A DNA stretch of 64,000 bases from Bacteroidota bacterium. GTDB lineage: Bacteria > Bacteroidota > Bacteroidia > Chitinophagales > Chitinophagaceae. Shown piece by piece: positions 25,018 to 33,451 of this stretch. The notes below the pieces were generated by a model. It saw nothing but the letters and a program-made list of their open reading frames with translations, ran no database searches and was not told the DNA's origin. How positions within the stretch are numbered: the stretch's first letter is position 1; the number at the start of each line of letters is the position of its first letter. The stretch spans positions 564,907 through 628,906 of the forward strand of contig VBAR01000003.1 of NCBI GenBank assembly GCA_005882315.1. Direction: 5' to 3'. A program made the position numbers and the translations under genes.

Positions 25018-25950
25018 TCAAAGATAGTATTTGAAGAATATCATGGATACAATACCTGTGAGCATAATAATTTTTGCCAGTGTGCTCAGCAAGTGAAAAT
25101 CTTTTTCTGTTTTTGACTTATACAATAGAAACAAAAAATAAGCAAGGGGTAAAACGATCAATGCCGTACTATAAACGATCGGCCACCACCATTCGAATTG
25201 AATTACATATGCCTGGAGTATTACCATCGCAGCCATTAAAACGATCAGCCACACTGCTACATAAACTTTCGTCGCATTTACTCCCCATACGATGGGCATT
25301 GTTTTGCAACCATAACGCATATCACCATTCATATCTTCCATATCCTTTACTGCTTCGCGAATGAGTGAAATTATAAATGCAAAACCTCCGTATAAAAACC
25401 CCAGTCGTAAAATTCTTGCATTTATCGCCTGGCCATGCACAGAACTGCTCCAGACCTCTGCCAGCATAAGGATGATTATAACCCATGCTGTTAATAATGA
25501 AATAAGAATATTCCCCGATAACAATTTCTTTTTTAATGTAACCGAATAACCAAACAAACCCATCACGCAGATAGTATTCAGAATAACAATAAACCACAAA
25601 CCGGTTTTCCATGAAACATAAGCGCTGAGTAACACACCTGAAAAACTTAAAATGAAATGCCACAGAATAGCCCATCTCCTGGAAATGACTGAATCCACCA
25701 CATTGCCGCTGGGTTTGTTTACCAGATCAATATTGATATCAAAATAATCGTTGATGATATAACCGGCAGCTGCAATTAAAACTGAAGCAGCAGAAAGCAG
25801 CCAATAATTTAGTCCTTCAATAACCGGGGGCTGCCCTGCTCTTTCCAATACAGGGTAAATAATAAACGTATAAAACAAGAATTGTGTAAGCGCAATAAAA
25901 AAAAGATTGATGGGCCGTGTCATGCGGAAAAAAGCGGCGATCAATCTCAT
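25018..25950 (-). CDS. UbiA-family prenyltransferase (GGGP geranylgeranyltransferase-like)
   Basis: A membrane enzyme with about nine hydrophobic segments that transfers a polyprenyl group. The first Asp-rich motif NDYFDINIDLVNKP and the second DMEDMNGDMRYG identify the UbiA superfamily; the type is that annotated in Bacteroidota as geranylgeranylglycerol-phosphate geranylgeranyltransferase, but the acceptor could differ. I start at ATG 25950 (310 residues, MRLIAAFFRMTRPINLF). An upstream TTG at 26043 would add 31 residues encoded by simple repeat DNA (SSESGVSSQDSRLRTTNSE), with no sign of selection. Followed by maf with a 3-bp gap. Confidence 0.85.
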   Translation of the reverse strand: MRLIAAFFRMTRPINLFFIALTQFLFYTFIIYPVLERAGQPPVIEGLNYWLLSAASVLIAAAGYIINDYFDINIDLVNKPSGNVVDSVISRRWAILWHFILSFSGVLLSAYVSWKTGLWFIVILNTICVMGLFGYSVTLKKKLLSGNILISLLTAWVIIILMLAEVWSSSVHGQAINARILRLGFLYGGFAFIISLIREAVKDMEDMNGDMRYGCKTMPIVWGVNATKVYVAVWLIVLMAAMVILQAYVIQFEWWWPIVYSTALIVLPLAYFLFLLYKSKTEKDFHLLSTLAKIIMLTGIVSMIFFKYYL

Positions 25951-25979
25951 GCAGTTAATTTTTGGGAAAGATAACTTGT

Positions 25980-26043
25980 TTAGTTCGGAGTTCGTAGTTC
26001 GGAGTCGGGAGTCCTGACTACTAACTCCAGACTCCGAACTCAA
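25980..26043. repeat. GAGTTCGGAGT simple repeat with dyad symmetry
   Basis: Short words GTTCGGAGTTCGTAGTTCGG (left) face ACTCCAGACTCCGAACT (right) around a GGGAGTCCTGACTA centre. The DNA lies between kdsC and the prenyltransferase gene and would be translated only if an unlikely upstream TTG start were used. Confidence 0.75.
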
Positions 26044-26045
26044 TA

Positions 26046-26567
26046 CTATTTCGATACAACATCAGTTCCGTAATTCCATTTGCCCTGTACTTTCAGCACC
26101 TTTTCAATTACTTCTCTTACACAACCGAAGCCACCATTTATCGGAGAAATATAATGAGCTATATCTTTTACTTCCGTAACAGCATCTGCAGGACAGGCAC
26201 TGACACCGCAGTGTTTCATTACTTCAAGATCGGGCAGATCATCAGCCATGTAAAGCAGTTCATTCCACTTCAGGCCTTTTTTATTCATGTAGGTTTCTAA
26301 GAATTCTTTTTTATCAATTACCGTCATGTACACTTCTGTAATTCCCAATCTATTCAAACGATCGACAACAGGCTCTGATGTACCGCCGGAAACAATCACT
26401 ACTTTAAATCCATTCCGGGTTGCCATTTGCAATCCAAATCCATCTTTGATATGCATTTGTCTTGCCTGCACTCCATTGGGCAATACGAGTACTGTACCAT
26501 CAGTCAGTACGCCATCAACATCAAAAACAAATGTGGTGATCTTAGAAAAGAGTTCAAGAACGTTCAT
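26046..26567 (-). CDS. kdsC: HAD phosphatase, KdsC-like (3-deoxy-D-manno-octulosonate 8-phosphate phosphatase)
   Basis: Likely removes the phosphate from KDO-8-P in lipopolysaccharide core synthesis. 173 residues is the KdsC length. Motif I FDVDGVLTDG (about 14-23) with nucleophile and acid Asp, motif II IVSGG, and motif IV YMADDLPDLEVM (about 106-117) are present, as is the C-terminal region with INGGFGCVREVIEKVL. No cap domain. The ATG sits directly after a CCCCTAAAGGGG repeat. KDO genes kdsA, kdsB and kdsD are not seen in the window. Confidence 0.88.
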   Translation of the reverse strand: MNVLELFSKITTFVFDVDGVLTDGTVLVLPNGVQARQMHIKDGFGLQMATRNGFKVVIVSGGTSEPVVDRLNRLGITEVYMTVIDKKEFLETYMNKKGLKWNELLYMADDLPDLEVMKHCGVSACPADAVTEVKDIAHYISPINGGFGCVREVIEKVLKVQGKWNYGTDVVSK

Positions 26568-26667
26568 ACCCCTAACCCCTAAAGGGGAATTTTAATTTGT
26601 AAATAATTCGTAATGTATAAAAATATCCGGAGGTTTCATTACTCCCCTTTAGGGGATGGGGGTATTA
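26568..26667. repeat. Second inverted pair of CCCCTAAAGGGG repeats
   Basis: Copy 3 (26568-26593, ACCCCTAACCCCTAAAGGGG) and copy 4 (26641-26667, ACTCCCCTTTAGGGGATGGG) face each other about 47 bp apart, filling the gap between the kdsC start and the iscX stop. Same family and arrangement as the pair at 24331-24459. Confidence 0.85.
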
Positions 26668-26904
26668 TTTTTGGTTATCCCTCCACTCATATACCCATGA
26701 GCTTTGTATCATTTCAAGGTGGCCTTCATTGCTTTCTTCACGTTTGCCCTGAAAGTTTGGAACCTGTAATACCCATTCCAGCAAATCAGTAAAACGGACA
26801 CGATAAATTTTTCCTTCATTGAAATCATCGCCAAAACGTTCATAGAGTTTCAATGCAATGTCTTCGTAATCGTTCCAATTTATCGGGGGTTCAAAATGAG
26901 TCAT
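26665..26904 (-). CDS. iscX: Fe-S cluster assembly protein IscX
   Basis: 79 residues from ATG 26904. The sequence INWNDYEDIALKLYERF and then VRFTDLLEWVLQVPNFQG, SNEGHLEMIQSSWVYEW follows IscX/YfhJ spacing, including the RFTDLLEWV helix. IscX binds iron and IscS and regulates cluster assembly. An upstream ATG (26952) would add 16 residues (MAYLHICKSAHSHIKT) encoded by simple repeat DNA and is unlikely. It lies downstream of the ISC-type ferredoxin on the same strand, which fits; no iscS, iscU or hscA is present in this window. Confidence 0.85.
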   Translation of the reverse strand: MTHFEPPINWNDYEDIALKLYERFGDDFNEGKIYRVRFTDLLEWVLQVPNFQGKREESNEGHLEMIQSSWVYEWRDNQK

Positions 26905-27030
26905 AGTTTTGATGTGCGAATGTGCAGATTTGCAGATGTGCAAATAAGCCATGATTTTAAATATTTATATTTCAATATTTCCTTCAACCTGAAATTCATT
27001 CGCAAATCTACACATCCGCAAATTCGCAAA
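26897..27030. repeat. Repeats of GCAAATCTGCACAT words around the iscX start
   Basis: Left words (GTGCGAATGTGCAGATTTGC, about 26910-26943) face right words (TTCGCAAATCTACACATCCG, about 26998-27028), giving an imperfect inverted repeat with an AT-rich centre. It occupies the iscX-fdx gap. Confidence 0.65.
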
Positions 27031-27366
27031 TTACTCTCCCAGGAACTGTGTCTGGTCAGGAATGGTTACTTCTATTTCGCCGGCACCATCCATTAATAAT
27101 GACTGGCAACCCAACCGTGAATTCAATCTTGGATTAACAGCCCTGTCTATAAAATCTTCTTCCTTATCAGTTATTTCGTCAATAAACTCCATTCCTTTAT
27201 CAATATATAAATGACAGGTGGTGCAGGCACAAACACCCCCGCAATTATGATGCAGGTCTATATCATTTTTTAAAGCGAGTTCCAGCAAACTCTGCCCCTC
27301 TTCAACATTATTATAAATTACAGGCTCCAGTCCTTTTTGCTCAAATTTCAGTTTTACCGTGTACAT
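27031..27366 (-). CDS. fdx: [2Fe-2S] ferredoxin, ISC type
   Basis: An adrenodoxin-type electron carrier, here probably serving Fe-S cluster assembly. 111 residues, the length of Fdx. Ligand cysteines C42, C48, C51 and C87 lie in HHNCGGVCACTTC and RLGCQS; the extra C46 that is conserved in ISC ferredoxins is also there. Acidic EITDKEEDF follows. It lies directly upstream of iscX on the same strand. The electron donor is not in view. Confidence 0.9.
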   Translation of the reverse strand: MYTVKLKFEQKGLEPVIYNNVEEGQSLLELALKNDIDLHHNCGGVCACTTCHLYIDKGMEFIDEITDKEEDFIDRAVNPRLNSRLGCQSLLMDGAGEIEVTIPDQTQFLGE

Positions 27367-27424
27367 GCTTCGTCTTTAATTGGGTTGCAAATCTAATGGA
27401 TATGAGAATAAAAGGGGTTACTTG

Positions 27425-27542
27425 TTTGGGAAAAGATAGTCAGTCAGCAGTATTCAGTCAGCAGCCGGCAGAGAGTAAAGTCAAAATGGTCAGATATGTC
27501 ATAGAAGTCAATGCAATCCCTACTCGCCACTGGCTACTCGCT
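27425..27542. repeat. CAGTCAGCAG words between fdx and serA
   Basis: GTCAGTCAGCAGTATTCAGT and a following CAGCAGCCGGCAG stretch, then CTACTCGCCACTGGCTACTC, are low-complexity intergenic words of the type seen elsewhere in this window. A 64-codon plus-strand frame here is a by-product of the repeat and an antisense of serA's end. Confidence 0.5.
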
Positions 27543-28778
27543 TTAATAAAGCAGCCTCACCTTTATCGTAGCCCTCACCTCTTTAAGTAACTGCTGTGCC
27601 TGGCCGGAGATACGCTTATCTACATCCAAAACCACGTAGCCAATGCTTTCATTGGTCTTTAAATACTGTGCAAGAATATTGATATTATGTTTTGAAAGCT
27701 GTGTATTGATCTCTGAAAGTACACCGGGAACATTTTCATGAATATGTAAAATTCGATGTGTTCCTTCTTGCGGTGGTAACGCTAATGCCGGTATTGTATG
27801 TGAACCATAACTGATCCCTTTCTCCAGGTAATTAAAAAGCTTTGAGCTTACATCATCACCAATATTTTGTTGTGCTTCTTCCGTGCTGCCGCCGATATGC
27901 GGTGTTAAAATAACATTTGGCACATCCTGCATCGGTGTTTGAAAATGATCGCCATTTTTTTCCGGCTCCCATGGAAATACATCGATAGCTGCACCGCCAA
28001 TATGACCATCGATCATAAATTTTCGCAGCGCATCAAGGTCTACTACTTCTCCCCTTGCATAGTTAATGAGTATGGCGCCTTTCTTACATTGCTTAAGTGT
28101 TGTCTTATTAATTAAGTTTTTCGTTTGATCTGTTTCCGGAACATGAATCGTTACAATATCTGATTTGCCTAACAACTCTTTTAATGATCTTGCATCTTCT
28201 GCATTACCCAACGGCAATTTTCTTTCAATATCATAAAACAATACTTTCATGCCCATCGCTTCGGCCAGTACACTTACTTGTGAGCCGATATTTCCATAAC
28301 CAATAATGCCCAGCGTTTTTCCACGTAATTCATAACTGCCTTTTGCATCTTTCATCCAGATGCCATCATGTGCAGCTTTATTTTTATCAGGTATGCGACG
28401 GATAAGCATAATGGAAAGACCAATCACAAGTTCCGCCACTGAACGTGTATTTGAATAAGGTGCATTAAAAACGGCTATACCATTCTTAGTTGCCGATTTC
28501 AGATCCACCTGGTTTACACCAATACAAAAACAACCAATAGCCTGCAGTTTTTTTGCAGCCTCTAATACATTTTTTGTGATCTGCGTTTTGGAGCGGATGC
28601 CAAGGATATGAACATCTTTGATCTCTTTGATCAGTTCCTCTTCGGTGAGAGCCTTGGTTATTTTCTCTGTTTGAACATACCCGTTTTGCTTAAAACTCTT
28701 TACTGCTACGTCACTGATATTCTCCAAAAAAAGAATTTTGATCTTGTCTTTAGGGTAACTTGTTTTAGCTGGTTCCAT
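27543..28778 (-). CDS. serA: D-3-phosphoglycerate dehydrogenase
   Basis: Oxidises 3-phosphoglycerate to 3-phosphohydroxypyruvate, the first step of serine synthesis, with NAD. 411 residues, the E. coli SerA length class. The Rossmann motif GYGNIGSQV (about 160-168), NYARGEVVD, the catalytic His region LTPHIGGSTEEAQ and the C-terminal ACT domain (about 335-411, ending ATIKVRLLY) are visible. The ACT domain suggests serine feedback. No serB or serC nearby. Confidence 0.94.
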   Translation of the reverse strand: MEPAKTSYPKDKIKILFLENISDVAVKSFKQNGYVQTEKITKALTEEELIKEIKDVHILGIRSKTQITKNVLEAAKKLQAIGCFCIGVNQVDLKSATKNGIAVFNAPYSNTRSVAELVIGLSIMLIRRIPDKNKAAHDGIWMKDAKGSYELRGKTLGIIGYGNIGSQVSVLAEAMGMKVLFYDIERKLPLGNAEDARSLKELLGKSDIVTIHVPETDQTKNLINKTTLKQCKKGAILINYARGEVVDLDALRKFMIDGHIGGAAIDVFPWEPEKNGDHFQTPMQDVPNVILTPHIGGSTEEAQQNIGDDVSSKLFNYLEKGISYGSHTIPALALPPQEGTHRILHIHENVPGVLSEINTQLSKHNINILAQYLKTNESIGYVVLDVDKRISGQAQQLLKEVRATIKVRLLY

Positions 28779-28880
28779 TGTGGCGCAAAGATGCGCATAT
28801 CTGTTGAAAAAAATTCAAAACAGATGTTAGGGTGAATAAGGTTTGAAACCTTAATTTTGAAGTAATTCAAATCAATCCCA

Positions 28881-30140
28881 ATGAAAAACAGATTCCCTTT
28901 TTCTGTACTGCTGGTTCTACTATGTGGCTGCACTCTTTTTTCTGACAAAACCGGCGAAAGTAAAACACCGGTAACAGATGACTCATTAAGTTATTATCCG
29001 CCGACGCCAGGTAAACTAAATCAAGATCAGTTCAGGATATATTACAGGCATATGTCATGGATCATAGATACAATATTACAAACCCGCAATTTTAATGGCG
29101 GTATATTAGTTGCAAAGGATGGCAATATCCTTTATGAAAAATATAAAGGCCTGAGAGACCTGAGAGGCACTGATTCCATTAATGCAGAAACTCCTTTTCA
29201 TATCGCTTCTACTTCAAAAACTTTTACCGGGATCGCTACATTACGTTTAGTTCAGCAGGGTAAACTGAATCTTAATGATTCGCTACAAACATTTTTTCCG
29301 GGTTTTCCTTATCCTTCCGTTACTGTAAAGATGTTGCTAAACCACCGCAGCGGGCTACCCAACTATGTTTATTTTATATCTAGCAGCAGTCTCGCTAAAA
29401 AAAGAATGATCTACAACCAGGATGTACTGGATGTTTTAATGAATGAAAAACCAAATGCAGATTTTAAACCAGGTACACGGTTCAGTTATTCTAATACCAA
29501 TTTTGTACTGCTTGCTATGATCATTGAAAAACTTACCGGCATTCCATTTCCGGATTATATGCAGCAAACTATTTTTACTCCGCTCCAAATGAAAAATACT
29601 TTTATTTTTACATGGAATGATTCTGCAAGAGTAACTATGTCTTTCACGCCGGGCGGCAGACTCTGGGTATATGATAATTTGGAAGGAACCTATGGTGACA
29701 AAAATGTTTTCTCTACTCCAAGAGATCTGTTGAAATGGGACCAGGCTTTATACACCGATCAATTGATCAGCAAAGCTCTGCTTGATTCAGCGTTTACACC
29801 TTATAGCCATGAACATCCATCTATTCATAATTACGGGTTGGGTTGGCGCATGATGAATTTACCAACCGGCAAAAACATAATTTACCATAATGGTCGCTGG
29901 CATGGATTTAATTCCGCCTTTGCAAGATTAACGGATGAAAAGGCAGTGATCATTGTATTGGGTAATCGTCAATCATCGCTACCCTACCAGGCTGTTATTA
30001 AATGTTATAATATTTTTGGCCCTTACTTCCCAAATGAACCAATACCTGAAGAAGAATTGGATGCTCAGGATACAGCTAAAAAAACTCAAGCTGTGAAGGA
30101 GCTTAATAAGCTAATAAATTCAAAAAAGAAGAAGAAATAA
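28881..30140 (+). CDS. Serine hydrolase, beta-lactamase class C/esterase family, lipoprotein
   Basis: 419 residues. The N-terminus is a lipoprotein-type signal ending in LLCGC (Cys17). The serine beta-lactamase-fold motifs are S110-T-S-K113 (SxxK), Y203-S-N205 (YxN) and HNG in IIYHNGRWHG late in the protein. The tail is rich in lysine. Probably a periplasmic or outer-membrane peptidase or esterase; a lactamase role is not shown. Upstream TAATTTTG (28852-28859) fits the Bacteroidota -7 box, but I see no TTG at the proper distance. Confidence 0.88.
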   Translation: MKNRFPFSVLLVLLCGCTLFSDKTGESKTPVTDDSLSYYPPTPGKLNQDQFRIYYRHMSWIIDTILQTRNFNGGILVAKDGNILYEKYKGLRDLRGTDSINAETPFHIASTSKTFTGIATLRLVQQGKLNLNDSLQTFFPGFPYPSVTVKMLLNHRSGLPNYVYFISSSSLAKKRMIYNQDVLDVLMNEKPNADFKPGTRFSYSNTNFVLLAMIIEKLTGIPFPDYMQQTIFTPLQMKNTFIFTWNDSARVTMSFTPGGRLWVYDNLEGTYGDKNVFSTPRDLLKWDQALYTDQLISKALLDSAFTPYSHEHPSIHNYGLGWRMMNLPTGKNIIYHNGRWHGFNSAFARLTDEKAVIIVLGNRQSSLPYQAVIKCYNIFGPYFPNEPIPEEELDAQDTAKKTQAVKELNKLINSKKKKK

Positions 30141-30192
30141 TCATTTCGTTTTTGAATTTTCTTTACTGAACTTTGGTAGGAATTAAATACCA

Positions 30193-31698
30193 ATGAAGAT
30201 TCTTAATTCGGCGCAGATAAAAGAATGGGATAAGTATACCATTACCAACGAACCTGTCACATCTCTCAAACTGATGGAGAGGGCCTCAACAGCCTGCGTA
30301 AAATGGTTAGTGGAAAATAATTATACAGGTAAACAGTTTACTATTTTTTGTGGCAAAGGAAATAATGGCGGCGATGGTTTGGCAATGGCAAGATTACTTG
30401 CTTCAAAAAATAATACTGTTACTGTCTATATTCTTGAAACCGGTGTACCGGGCACTGATGATTTTCAGCAAAATCTTACCAAGCTTAAAAAGAAACCGGT
30501 TGCTGATATTCATTACATACAAGGCGAAGAACATTTTCCCCAGTTTAGTTATGGAGAAATAGTTATTGATGCATTATTTGGTTCAGGTTTGAACCGCCCT
30601 GTTGAAGGGCTTGCACAAAAACTAATTGACTATATTAATTCATCCGGTTGCGAGATCATCAGCATTGATATGCCATCGGGTTTATATCCCGATGAGTCAT
30701 CGAAAGGAAATACAACAATACATGCTACGGACACTTTAAGTTTTCAATGTTATAAACCTGCCTTTCTTGTTGGTGAGAATGCAAAAGCAGTTGGTGATGT
30801 ACATATATTGAATATTGGTTTGCATCAGCAGTTTTATGATGACCTGTTCACTACTTATGAAATAACAGATACAGAGATCATCAAAGCGATCTATAAACCC
30901 CGCAATCGTTTTACACATAAAGGCAATTATGGTCATGCAGCATTGATCGCTGGCAGTACAGGTATGATGGGCGCCGCTGTGTTGGCAGCAAAAGCTTGTT
31001 TACGAAGTGGTGTTGGTAAACTCACATGTTATGTACCGAAGACAGGTTATGAGATCATGCAGGAATCAGTTCCTGAAGCGATGTGCAGCATCAGTGGATT
31101 TAAAGATTACATAGAGATCACTGAAGGACTTGCCCGTTTTAATTCGGTCGGCATTGGCCCGGGCATTGGTTTATATGATAGCCATTACCAGTTATTGCAA
31201 AGTGTAGTTGCACAATTTAAAAAGCCAATGATAGCAGATGCGGATGCATTGACATTATTTGCAAATAATAAAGATCTCTTCACCCAGCTTCCTCCCTACT
31301 CTATCATTACGCCGCATCCAAAAGAATTTGAAAGACTGTTTGGAAAAACAAATAATGATTTTGAAACATTACAATTAGTACAGCAAAAAGCAAAAGAACA
31401 TAAACTGGTAATAGTATTGAAAGGTCATCATACATTTATCGCTACTCCCGGCGGCAAAGGATTTTTTAACAGCACCGGTAATGCAGGTATGGCTACCGGC
31501 GGCAGTGGCGATGTGCTTACAGGTATTCTCACTGCATTACTTGCACAAGGCTATGGTGAAGTGGAAGCTGCTATACTCGGTGTTTATCTTCACGGACTAG
31601 CCGGAGATTTTGCTGCTAAAAAATATTCACAGGAAGCAATGATTGCTGGTGATATTGCAGAGAGTTTGGGTGAAGCGTTTAAGAAGATAGGAAATTGA
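30193..31698 (+). CDS. nnr: Bifunctional NAD(P)HX epimerase/dehydratase
   Basis: Repairs hydrated NAD(P)H. 501 residues with two fused domains: N-terminal epimerase (YjeF_N-type, about 1-215; GKGNNGGDGLAMARLL near 54-69, FGSGLNRPVEG and DMPSG) and C-terminal ATP/ADP-dependent dehydratase (about 230-500; KGNYGHAALIAGSTGMMGAA, PHPKEFERLF, NSTGNAGMATGGSGDVLTGI). Length is standard for the fused enzyme. It is 52 bp after the serine hydrolase gene on the same strand. Confidence 0.95.
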   Translation: MKILNSAQIKEWDKYTITNEPVTSLKLMERASTACVKWLVENNYTGKQFTIFCGKGNNGGDGLAMARLLASKNNTVTVYILETGVPGTDDFQQNLTKLKKKPVADIHYIQGEEHFPQFSYGEIVIDALFGSGLNRPVEGLAQKLIDYINSSGCEIISIDMPSGLYPDESSKGNTTIHATDTLSFQCYKPAFLVGENAKAVGDVHILNIGLHQQFYDDLFTTYEITDTEIIKAIYKPRNRFTHKGNYGHAALIAGSTGMMGAAVLAAKACLRSGVGKLTCYVPKTGYEIMQESVPEAMCSISGFKDYIEITEGLARFNSVGIGPGIGLYDSHYQLLQSVVAQFKKPMIADADALTLFANNKDLFTQLPPYSIITPHPKEFERLFGKTNNDFETLQLVQQKAKEHKLVIVLKGHHTFIATPGGKGFFNSTGNAGMATGGSGDVLTGILTALLAQGYGEVEAAILGVYLHGLAGDFAAKKYSQEAMIAGDIAESLGEAFKKIGN

Positions 31699-31790
31699 GA
31701 GTATATGTCGCATAAAATTACATTGCTACAGTAGAAATTTATACCAGTCATTGTGTAAATTGCAGAGTTAATAGCAACACTGTCGGATAC

Positions 31791-32369
31791 ATGCAAATTC
31801 AAAACAAATACGAAATTTTAGAAGGACTTCCGACTTCCGGACCTATGTATATTCCTATATCGGAAGACGGTGTGGAATTTTATCATGAGGGGCTTGTAGT
31901 TCGTTTTTTTAAGGATGACGGAACCAATTGGGTTGCAAATTTTAAAACTGGTTGGACAAAGTATAGAAATGTTTTCGAGATACCCAACACCGACAAAATT
32001 GTAGTTATTGCAAATGGACAAGGTTATATAATGACACCTGCCCAGCAAAAACCTGTTTCCACTTTTGGATATGCAATAACAGATTTAATTCCTTCAAATG
32101 ACGGGAGATTTATTGCGGTAGATATTACTGATTTAGTAATCATAAATAATGATGCGACAGTATGGAGAAGCCAAAGAATTTCATGGGACGGAATAGAAGA
32201 ACTTAATGTTAATAATAATATTGTAACTGGACTTTCTTACGACCCAATGCATGACTCTGACGAATGGGTGAATTTCTCTTTCAATCTTGACACAAAAGAA
32301 ATTACTGGTGGTAGTTACAATCGTTACCAATTTGAAGAATCTAAAAAGCCATTCTGGAAATTTTGGTAG
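31791..32369 (+). CDS. Hypothetical protein, beta-rich, cytoplasmic
   Basis: 192 residues, no signal or TM. Repeated short strands (VEFYHEGLVVRFFKDDGTNWVANFKTGWTKY, KIVVIANGQGYIMTP) suggest a small beta-propeller or an immunity-type beta protein, but no family is recognised. The C-terminus is short and aromatic (KPFWKFW). It follows nnr by 92 bp and is followed by 267 bp with no clear gene. Confidence 0.65.
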   Translation: MQIQNKYEILEGLPTSGPMYIPISEDGVEFYHEGLVVRFFKDDGTNWVANFKTGWTKYRNVFEIPNTDKIVVIANGQGYIMTPAQQKPVSTFGYAITDLIPSNDGRFIAVDITDLVIINNDATVWRSQRISWDGIEELNVNNNIVTGLSYDPMHDSDEWVNFSFNLDTKEITGGSYNRYQFEESKKPFWKFW

Positions 32370-32636
32370 CTAATTTATAAATTTAGCAGTTGAGGCATCT
32401 CAGAGATCAACAAGTCTGATATCCCTCCCTTAGAGTTATTAAATTCAAAGTGACAAACATACTTGGCTCGGGATGACAAGACTCTTAAAGAATGAAGATG
32501 GCAAATTAAGATTGAGTCTTTCTGCATTTAAACTCTTAAATAAAACCAAAAAAATGGTTTTTAGAAACTGGCTGTATTTTTTATTCAGCTTTAGTTTTAA
32601 CTTCAGAATCATCAATTAATCCCAAAACCAAAGTAT

Positions 32637-33275
32637 ATGAAACAGCTACTCCTATTATTGCTATTTGCAGTACTCATTTCTATTCCCACTTTTGGCCAGG
32701 ACAAGAAGATCGAAACAAACTATTCTGATCCTTTTCAAATCGACAGTTCTGAATATTTTGTGATACCAAAGCTTTTTGATAATGATGATAAAGAAGCGTA
32801 TGGAAAAAGTCTTAACTATTATGCATGGGGAAGTTATACCAATATAATTTTTTATAATTCCAAAACAAACCAGACAAAAAAATTATTCAATCAATTAGCT
32901 CTTATCTCAAGTTTTAGTATTCCCCGTTATTATGATTACAAACCTGAGCCTGCATCATCACCGAATTTATTACCCGAGCATATTGTTTACCTGGCAAGAA
33001 CTGAAAATTTCAACGGCGATAAATCACTCAACTCAGATGATCCCGTATATCTTTTTCTTTCCACAAAAACAGGTGATAACCTGAAACAAATAACACCCCA
33101 GGGCTTTCATGTTTATTCATGGACTGTTTCAAAAGATAAAAAGATGATCCTGGTAAAAGGGAAGGCAGATAAAAACGGTGATAAGAAATTCGGCCAGGGC
33201 GATGATGATATTTATTACCGCATCGATTTGAATACTGATATTTCAAAAATAAAATGCGAACCGATCAGTATGTAA
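32637..33275 (+). CDS. Hypothetical exported protein
   Basis: 212 residues with a signal peptide (MKQLLLLLLFAVLISIPTFGQ). The mature part has the run FNGDKSLNSDDPVYLFLSTKTGDNLKQITPQGFHVYSWTVSKDKKMILVKGKADKNGDKKFGQGDDD, with DxDG-like acidic loops (NGDKSLNSDD; NGDKKFGQGDDD) that may bind calcium. The WTVSKDKKMILV strand resembles TolB-type propeller blades. Function unknown. It is followed after 176 bp by the cytochrome-like lipoprotein. Confidence 0.65.
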   Translation: MKQLLLLLLFAVLISIPTFGQDKKIETNYSDPFQIDSSEYFVIPKLFDNDDKEAYGKSLNYYAWGSYTNIIFYNSKTNQTKKLFNQLALISSFSIPRYYDYKPEPASSPNLLPEHIVYLARTENFNGDKSLNSDDPVYLFLSTKTGDNLKQITPQGFHVYSWTVSKDKKMILVKGKADKNGDKKFGQGDDDIYYRIDLNTDISKIKCEPISM

Positions 33276-33451
33276 CGCTGGATTGATAAGAGCCGATTAA
33301 GTTTACCTACTTTTGGATGCCACCGGGCCGGCATCCCGGAAATTTTAAAAAACGACAAGAGTTCTACAAAAAAATACGCTATAGAAAAATATTAAGGTTA
33401 CTATTTTATGCAAATGGGTATCAATAAGCATCTCACTTTAAACCCCTGCTC

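Noticed and set aside
28881-30140. Beta-lactamase call for the serine hydrolase
   Set aside because: The fold motifs are shared with peptidases and esterases; nothing here shows antibiotic hydrolysis.
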